Shown here: positions 62,667-64,000 of the stretch, one piece after another
Layout: each line of letters starts with the position of its first letter
Position numbering within the stretch: the first letter of the stretch is position 1
Source: Channallabes apus
Taxonomy: Eukaryota > Chordata > Actinopteri > Siluriformes > Clariidae
Direction of reading: 5' to 3'
Assembly: GCA_030522415.1 (NCBI GenBank)
Contig: CM060112.1
Span: 10,927,001 to 10,991,000, forward strand
DNA length: 64,000 nucleotides
Position numbers and translations under genes: made by a program
The notes under the pieces: generated by a model
The model's input: the letters and a program-made list of their open reading frames with translations, nothing else
Told to the model about the DNA's origin: nothing
Databases searched by the model: none

Positions 62667-63817
62667 TTTATAGCTTTTAGTTAGTAGGCTGGGGTCAGAG
62701 TGCAGGGTCAGCCATTATACAGCATCACCGGGAACAGAGTGTCGGCCATCTGATTATTAACACTGAGCCACCACCATTGTTGTTGTTTACTCATTTGTTA
62801 AATATGTAAATGCAAAATAATTAAGTCAATTATCTTAATGAAGGGAATCTTAATCGGCAATGTTAAAAACAGAAATGATTTGGCTTCTGTAGAACCTATA
62901 TTGTAAATTTGATACCAGTTTTACTCAGTTGGAGAAAATGACTTGGCTGTTCAAATACAATATATTACATTACACCAGATACTAGTCATATATTCTCAAA
63001 GAGCCGGTGTGTCTGCAGGTTTCACTTTCAGCACCTGCTCAGTCTGTTGATCATTATCACCATTATGTCAGTCTGATTGCACAGATTTATTGATTTTTAG
63101 ATCAAGCACCAGAACTTCTCATTCATTATAAGAAGTCAATTAATCCTAACAAAAGTATTCTTTTGTCAGATTTGTAAAGCCCATCAAACCTATAGATTAT
63201 GTAAGCAAGACAAGCACATGGTTAGACAAACTCAGTAATGTAATGTAATTCCAAGTTGTTGTTTTTTTTTTTTTTTAAATAAGGCTTGAAACTGAACTGG
63301 TACGTACAGTAGATCTGAACTGTCTTCTAGATTTACTGCTATTTATTTACAAGCATACAACTACGATGGAATAAAAGCGATTGAAAAAAAAGGACAAACA
63401 TACGATTAGCTATGATGTCCCGTCCGCAAATAATGTGATGCTTCCCTTGTTTTTCCAATAAGCAGTAGAGCGAGAATTTTGGCTCGTTCACAAGCACTTC
63501 TGCAGTCACACTGGAGCAGCTGGTCTTCCTTATAAATTCCTTCTGATTAAACTTCATGATGAAGACTCCACAACTCACAGTGTTGGATCGGCAGTGTACA
63601 GTCAGGTTGGAGCCCATAGGAATAATGTCCTGATCTATGATCAGCTGTCCAGTACAATCCACTTTATAACAGCCTAAGAGATGAGAGACAGAGGCTCTAA
63701 TATCAACATGTACCATAATAAGCTACACAGATAATCAGGACAAGCTCTGTCACCTCTTAGTTCGCAGTTGAGTAATAAAAGAAGGACAAGTTGCAAGGCT
63801 TCTGTGAAGATATCCAT
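41949..63817 (-). CDS. il23r: il23r, interleukin-23 receptor-like (whole gene, 11 coding exons)
   Basis: Type I membrane receptor that pairs with IL12RB1 to bind IL-23 and signals through JAK2 and STAT3 in Th17-type cells. Minus-strand exons 63754-63817, 63404-63673, 61153-61289, 60890-61052, 59330-59412, 57644-57848, 54594-54689, 47018-47101, 46580-46667, 45291-45381 and 41949-42416 join in one frame of 582 residues (human 629). Order: signal peptide, Ig-like D1 (22-112), a fibronectin domain with WSETF at 200-204, another fibronectin domain (212-308), a half-domain and stalk (308-368), membrane span (370-391), a Box 1-type region, then the tail. [20 protein letters not shown] aligns with human PKWLYEDIPNMKNSNVVKML, and the tail YKPQI matches human GYKPQI. 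Location upstream of il12rb2 in the same orientation is as in human. The domain order departs from mammals: no exon pair for the NMTCTW-type D2 was found, and one or more extra fibronectin units are present. Confidence 0.88.
42690..42845 (+). repeat. Unclassified interspersed repeat, copy 3
   Basis: Contains TGAATCATTCAAGCATAAAA, GAGAGGGGAAATGAGGTTGC and GGTTGTTAAATAAACAACC. Shorter than the copy at 36160-36385. In il23r intron 10. Confidence 0.7.
42846..44010. other. il23r intron 10, no further feature
   Basis: AT-rich intron sequence with no supported exon or element. Confidence 0.6.
44011..45302 (+). mobile_element. 5'-truncated RTE-type LINE with 18-bp target duplication at an il23r splice donor
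   Basis: LINE 44029-45284, opposite in orientation to il23r. AGGTACCTTCAGTAATTT flanks it at 44011-44028 and 45285-45302. The plus strand encodes the C-terminal half of a reverse transcriptase: [33 protein letters not shown], the catalytic [11 protein letters not shown], then [13 protein letters not shown] and the [15 protein letters not shown] end domain with [11 protein letters not shown]. The endonuclease and N-terminal parts are absent. One TGA (44746-44748) and one frameshift near 44068 break the frame. It ends in (AAG)n. It is the likely source family of the pieces at 4241 and 60274. Placement in the RTE clade (Rex3/Expander-like) is from motif memory. Confidence 0.88.
44068..45249 (+). 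pseudogene. LINE reverse transcriptase pseudogene
   Basis: Two in-frame open segments, 44068-44748 and 44779-45249, are separated only by a TGA where related copies read Arg. The catalytic Asp pair in FADD is intact, but the protein lacks its N-terminal half, so it cannot be active alone. Confidence 0.85.
45291..45381 (-). CDS. il23r: il23r coding exon 10 (Box 1-type region)
   Basis: Acceptor TTTTTTTACAG|AATAA, donor CTGAAG|GTACCT. Encodes [20 protein letters not shown] then [10 protein letters not shown]. The donor lies inside the LINE target duplication. Confidence 0.92.
45577..46085 (+). repeat. Unclassified interspersed repeat (family D) split by a SINE
   Basis: Left part 45577-45660 (CACTTTTAACAATGGTCAAT, GCAAAGCAGCTTTATAAAAT) and right part 46016-46085 (GATGAGGAAGCCGAGGGCAA, GGTGGCAAAGGAAGTC) match blocks of the intact copy at 58803-59060. 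Confidence 0.65.
45661..46015 (+). mobile_element. Family A SINE, full length
   Basis: Head ATGGTATAGTGGTTAGGACT, B-box AGGTTCGATTCCCAGCC, tail GGATAAAGCGGTATAGATGA then GTGAGTAAG. It is nested in family D. In il23r intron 9. Confidence 0.85.
46580..46667 (-). CDS. il23r: il23r coding exon 9 (transmembrane)
   Basis: Acceptor TTGTTTTCAG|ATGGA, donor CAAAG|GTAAGA. Encodes [18 protein letters not shown] and [11 protein letters not shown]. Confidence 0.92.
47018..47101 (-). CDS. il23r: il23r coding exon 8 (stalk)
   Basis: Acceptor CTATTTACAG|ACACT, donor AAAAC|GTAAGT. Encodes [20 protein letters not shown] and SRAEKTK, a Pro/Ser/Thr-rich stalk with no domain. Confidence 0.85.
47135..47225 (+). 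repeat. Family D repeat fragment
   Basis: (TTTA)n then GTATAGTGCTTTTAACAATG, the left end of family D. Confidence 0.55.
47394..47935 (+). mobile_element. Tc1-like transposon relic
   Basis: Left end CAGTCAGCCATAACATTAAC. The interior keeps recognisable transposase-derived stretches, such as GATCCCACAGAAAAGCCGAT, CCCAGATCCCAATCCGATCA (the PDLNPIE region) and CTTGGACAAACAAGCCTGAT. All frames are broken. A telomere-like repeat sits at 47571-47590. Confidence 0.65.
47571..47590. repeat. Short interstitial telomere-like repeat
   Basis: AACCCTAACCCTAACCCTAA, three units of CCCTAA, within the Tc1-like relic. Confidence 0.85.
48100..49215 (+). pseudogene. piggyBac-type transposase pseudogene
   Basis: Plus-strand blocks in shifting frames match the DDE domain of piggyBac transposases: [19 protein letters not shown] (about 48485), [38 protein letters not shown] (the DxYFTS core, about 48679-48735), then [17 protein letters not shown] (about 48980-49030) with the conserved NMGGVD. 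Stops and shifts separate them, and the first catalytic region is not clear. No TTAA-flanked ends were found. It lies in il23r intron 7 and opposes the gene. A domesticated gene is unlikely given the broken frames. Confidence 0.75.
49226..50440. other. il23r intron 7, no gene seen
   Basis: AT-rich, no supported exon or named repeat. TGACATCA occurs three times near 49673-49710. Confidence 0.5.
50451..51028 (+). mobile_element. Mariner transposon relic
   Basis: Ends GGTGTTCACATCAAACCGGG and AGAAGTCCTGGTTCG match the mariner family at 17820 and 28573. Transposase remnant: [15 protein letters not shown], then [10 protein letters not shown] (about 50738-50850). Confidence 0.7.
51030..53080. other. 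il23r intron 7, no gene seen
   Basis: AT-rich with a (TA)n run near 51163-51187. No supported exon. Confidence 0.5.
53085..53358 (-). repeat. Family D repeat, reverse copy
   Basis: GAATGAGGATGGATTCCCTG, CTCTCAAGGTTTCTCAGGGA, CTGCTTTGCGACAATAATCA and AAAACACTATACAAATAAAA are the reverse of blocks at 58803-59060. Confidence 0.7.
53359..53699 (+). repeat. Tandem duplication of a SINE tail with its flank (167-bp period)
   Basis: GAATTAGTTAAAATATAGCA starts at 53359 and again at 53526. Each copy continues into a family A SINE 3' part. ATAAACAAGACTCCT occurs at 53383, 53550 and 53685, so each SINE piece is bounded by it. Confidence 0.85.
54105..54345 (-). mobile_element. Tc1-like relic, reverse
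   Basis: CCCCTGGGGTGTGCTGCGGC, TGGGGCCTCCATGGTTAAGA and CAGCACATCTCATTAGATTG, then ATACACAGCAATCTGTGATG, belong to the same Tc1-like family as 47394-47935, in reverse and with an internal deletion. Confidence 0.6.
54378..54405. repeat. (CT)n/(TA)n microsatellite
   Basis: CT units (54368-54385) run into TA units. Confidence 0.8.
54594..54689 (-). CDS. il23r: il23r coding exon 7 (half fibronectin-like unit)
   Basis: Acceptor CATTTCAG|CTACA, donor AAGAAAG|GTATGT, phase 1 at both ends. Encodes [20 protein letters not shown] then [11 protein letters not shown]. It reads like the first strands of a fibronectin domain, but no second half follows. Confidence 0.85.
54765..54812. repeat. (TA)n microsatellite
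   Basis: About 22 TA units, within 80 bp of the exon 7 acceptor. Confidence 0.9.
55490..56350 (+). mobile_element. Tc1-like transposon relic
   Basis: Transposase-derived blocks: CCTGAAGGACTCTCAGACCA, GGTGGTGGCAGCATCATGGT (the GGSIM region), GGAGTCCAGCCAGAGTCTGG (SPDLN region) and TCTCTGGAGAGACCTTAAAA. Frames are broken throughout. Confidence 0.75.
56380..57000 (+). mobile_element. Tc1-like transposon relic, second family
   Basis: Transposase C-terminus in frame at 56632-56840: [20 protein letters not shown], where NPIEHLW carries the catalytic Glu region, to [18 protein letters not shown]. The right end has GAGGGGTGTACTCACTTTTG. The N-terminal part is lost. Confidence 0.75.
57060..57330. 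mobile_element. Transposon-like fragment
   Basis: GTGCATAATTATTTATACAC and ATGCAGAAGTATTCACCCCC are typical of Tc1-like element interiors, but no ends or protein are visible. Confidence 0.35.
57644..57848 (-). CDS. il23r: il23r coding exon 6 (second half of extra fibronectin domain)
   Basis: Acceptor CATCACCAG|GCTTT, donor GTTCAG|GTGAGG. Encodes [20 protein letters not shown] and [29 protein letters not shown] is a typical domain end. Confidence 0.9.
57849..58800. other. il23r intron 5, no gene seen
   Basis: AT-rich, no supported exon or named repeat. Confidence 0.5.
58803..59060 (+). repeat. Family D repeat, most complete copy
   Basis: TGTATAGCGCTTTTAACAAT, GCAAAGCAGCTTTACACAAT, AAAAACTCCCTGAGATGGTA, AGAAACCTTGAGAGGAACCA, GGGAACCCATCCTCATCTGG. 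Widespread in teleosts, class not known to me. In il23r intron 5. Confidence 0.7.
59330..59412 (-). CDS. il23r: il23r coding exon 5 (first half of extra fibronectin domain)
   Basis: Acceptor TTCCACAG|CACCC, donor GTGGAAG|GTTGGT. Encodes [20 protein letters not shown] and NVTVMWK. LDVW is also the start of human IL12RB2 D4 (LDVWYM). Confidence 0.88.
59481..59865 (+). mobile_element. Family A SINE with target duplication
   Basis: Element 59494-59852, head GGTGGTGTAGTGGTTAGCAC, B-box GGGTTCGATTCCCGTC, tail (GAAT)n. Flanks AGTTTCCTGAGTT (59481-59493) and AGTTTCTTGAGTT (59853-59865) match at 12 of 13. In il23r intron 4. Confidence 0.85.
59885..60700 (-). mobile_element. Tc1-like transposon relic split by a LINE fragment
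   Basis: Blocks TCTTCATGGCATAGATTCAA, TTCCTGTTTGAGGCTCCTGG, TTTGATTCAAGGTTCGACAT and CCTGTCATGGCACCAACAAC belong to a Tc1-like family with minus-strand transposase. It is interrupted at 60274-60512. In il23r intron 4. Confidence 0.65.
60274..60512 (-). mobile_element. RTE-type LINE fragment nested in a Tc1-like relic
   Basis: On the minus strand it encodes [19 protein letters not shown] and [20 protein letters not shown], matching residues of the 44029 copy. Internal fragment only, without the 3' end. Confidence 0.85.
60890..61052 (-). CDS. il23r: il23r coding exon 4 (WSXWS-bearing half-domain)
   Basis: Acceptor TAAATAG|GAAGA, donor GGGGAAG|GTAAAA. Encodes [18 protein letters not shown] and the box as WSETF (200-204), a diverged WSXWS. 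Confidence 0.9.
61153..61289 (-). CDS. il23r: il23r coding exon 3
   Basis: Acceptor CTTTCGCAG|CAATT, donor AACTGG|GTAAGA. Encodes [20 protein letters not shown] and [18 protein letters not shown]. It aligns with human D3 (IPSAAVISR...IIYW), not D2. Confidence 0.85.
62010..62125 (-). mobile_element. Family C SINE-like fragment, reverse
   Basis: Minus strand reads GTGGTTCCAATGGTTAAGGT, ACTGAACACAAGATCAGGTG, CACTTAACTCCATCTGCTCC, as in the common teleost repeat seen forward at 14935. Confidence 0.55.
62532..62657. repeat. (TA)n-(GATA)n-(TA)n compound microsatellite
   Basis: TA (62532-62561), GATA (62562-62584), TA (62590-62657). Confidence 0.92.
63404..63673 (-). CDS. il23r: il23r coding exon 2 (Ig-like D1)
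   Basis: Acceptor CATCTCTTAG|GCTGT, donor CTAATC|GTATGT. Encodes [38 protein letters not shown] and CGRDIIAN, matching human CGKDISSG at the end of D1. Confidence 0.92.
63754..63817 (-). CDS. il23r: il23r coding exon 1 (signal peptide)
   Basis: ATG at 63817-63815. Encodes [20 protein letters not shown], a signal peptide. Donor CTAAGAG|GTGACA, phase 1. An upstream in-frame ATG (MGDF, near 63880) would bury the signal peptide, so I prefer this start. Confidence 0.88.
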
Positions 63818-63842
63818 GTCACGATTTTCTTTCGCCGACTCT

Positions 63843-63918
63843 CTTGAACACAAACCATAAGGAACAATAAAATCTCCCATCTCTATGCTTTTTGCTATAC
63901 AGGTCACAGTCACTTACC
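63843..63918 (-). other. il23r 5' UTR intron (76 bp, tentative)
   Basis: Minus strand: strong donor GTAAGT at 63918, candidate acceptor TTTGTGTTCAAG ending at 63843. Splicing here would leave a noncoding first exon above 63919, running to the window end. Confidence 0.4.
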
Positions 63919-64000
63919 ATATCTCTGCTTTTCTTCCTTGTCTGATGAAGCGATTATCTCAGACTCTACTCTGTTCGGATGACCCATATGTGCTCTCACG

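Larger units (their letters stand above)
61290..63403. other. il23r intron 2 (no D2 exons found)
   Basis: 2.1 kb. Holds reverse SINE-like pieces (62010-62125 and 62690-62740) and long TA/GATA tracts. I looked for a minus-strand TCTW-type exon with splice sites and saw none. Confidence 0.6.

Overview
This window is nuclear DNA of a ray-finned fish. It has split genes with GT-AG introns, dense Tc1/mariner and hAT relics, an RTE-type LINE, and several tRNA-derived SINE families of a kind common in teleosts. The repeat mix would suit a catfish-like teleost, but that is inference only.

Layout. (1) 1-5.2 kb holds two short hAT-type elements, a nested SINE/LINE block, and one intact small reading frame on the minus strand (2973-3308) for an unrecognised 111-residue single-pass membrane protein. 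(2) 5.28-12.31 kb is the complete serbp1 gene on the plus strand: 8 coding exons, 407 residues, with a CpG-rich promoter and a 3' UTR to about 13.28 kb. (3) 16.39-33.63 kb is a complete class I cytokine receptor on the minus strand, il12rb2: 15 coding exons, 800 residues. (4) 34-41.9 kb is intergenic and repeat-rich. (5) 41.95-63.82 kb is a second complete class I cytokine receptor on the minus strand, il23r: 11 coding exons, 582 residues. All exon borders given were placed by hand from GT/AG sites and checked for reading phase. Each gene reads through in one frame.

The order IL23R > IL12RB2 >< SERBP1, with the two receptors in tandem and converging on SERBP1, is the arrangement known on human chromosome 1p31. 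That synteny, the domain content and short tail matches fix the gene identities. IL12RB2 (with IL12RB1) signals for IL-12, classically through STAT4. IL23R (with IL12RB1) signals for IL-23, classically through STAT3. The sequence shows a YKPQ motif in the IL23R tail that fits STAT3 docking. SERBP1 is an unrelated ribosome- and mRNA-binding neighbour.

Most notable observations: a 5'-truncated LINE has landed 6 bp past an il23r exon, and its target-site duplication copies the exon end and splice donor. The il23r gene appears to lack the two exons of the first fibronectin-like cytokine-binding domain and carries an extra fibronectin domain plus a half-domain before the membrane. A near full-length Tc1/mariner element sits 38 bp from an il12rb2 splice donor. 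serbp1 carries a Gln/His-rich insertion. A short telomere-like repeat lies inside a dead transposon. I found no bacterial-type system, CRISPR array or new enzymatic pathway.
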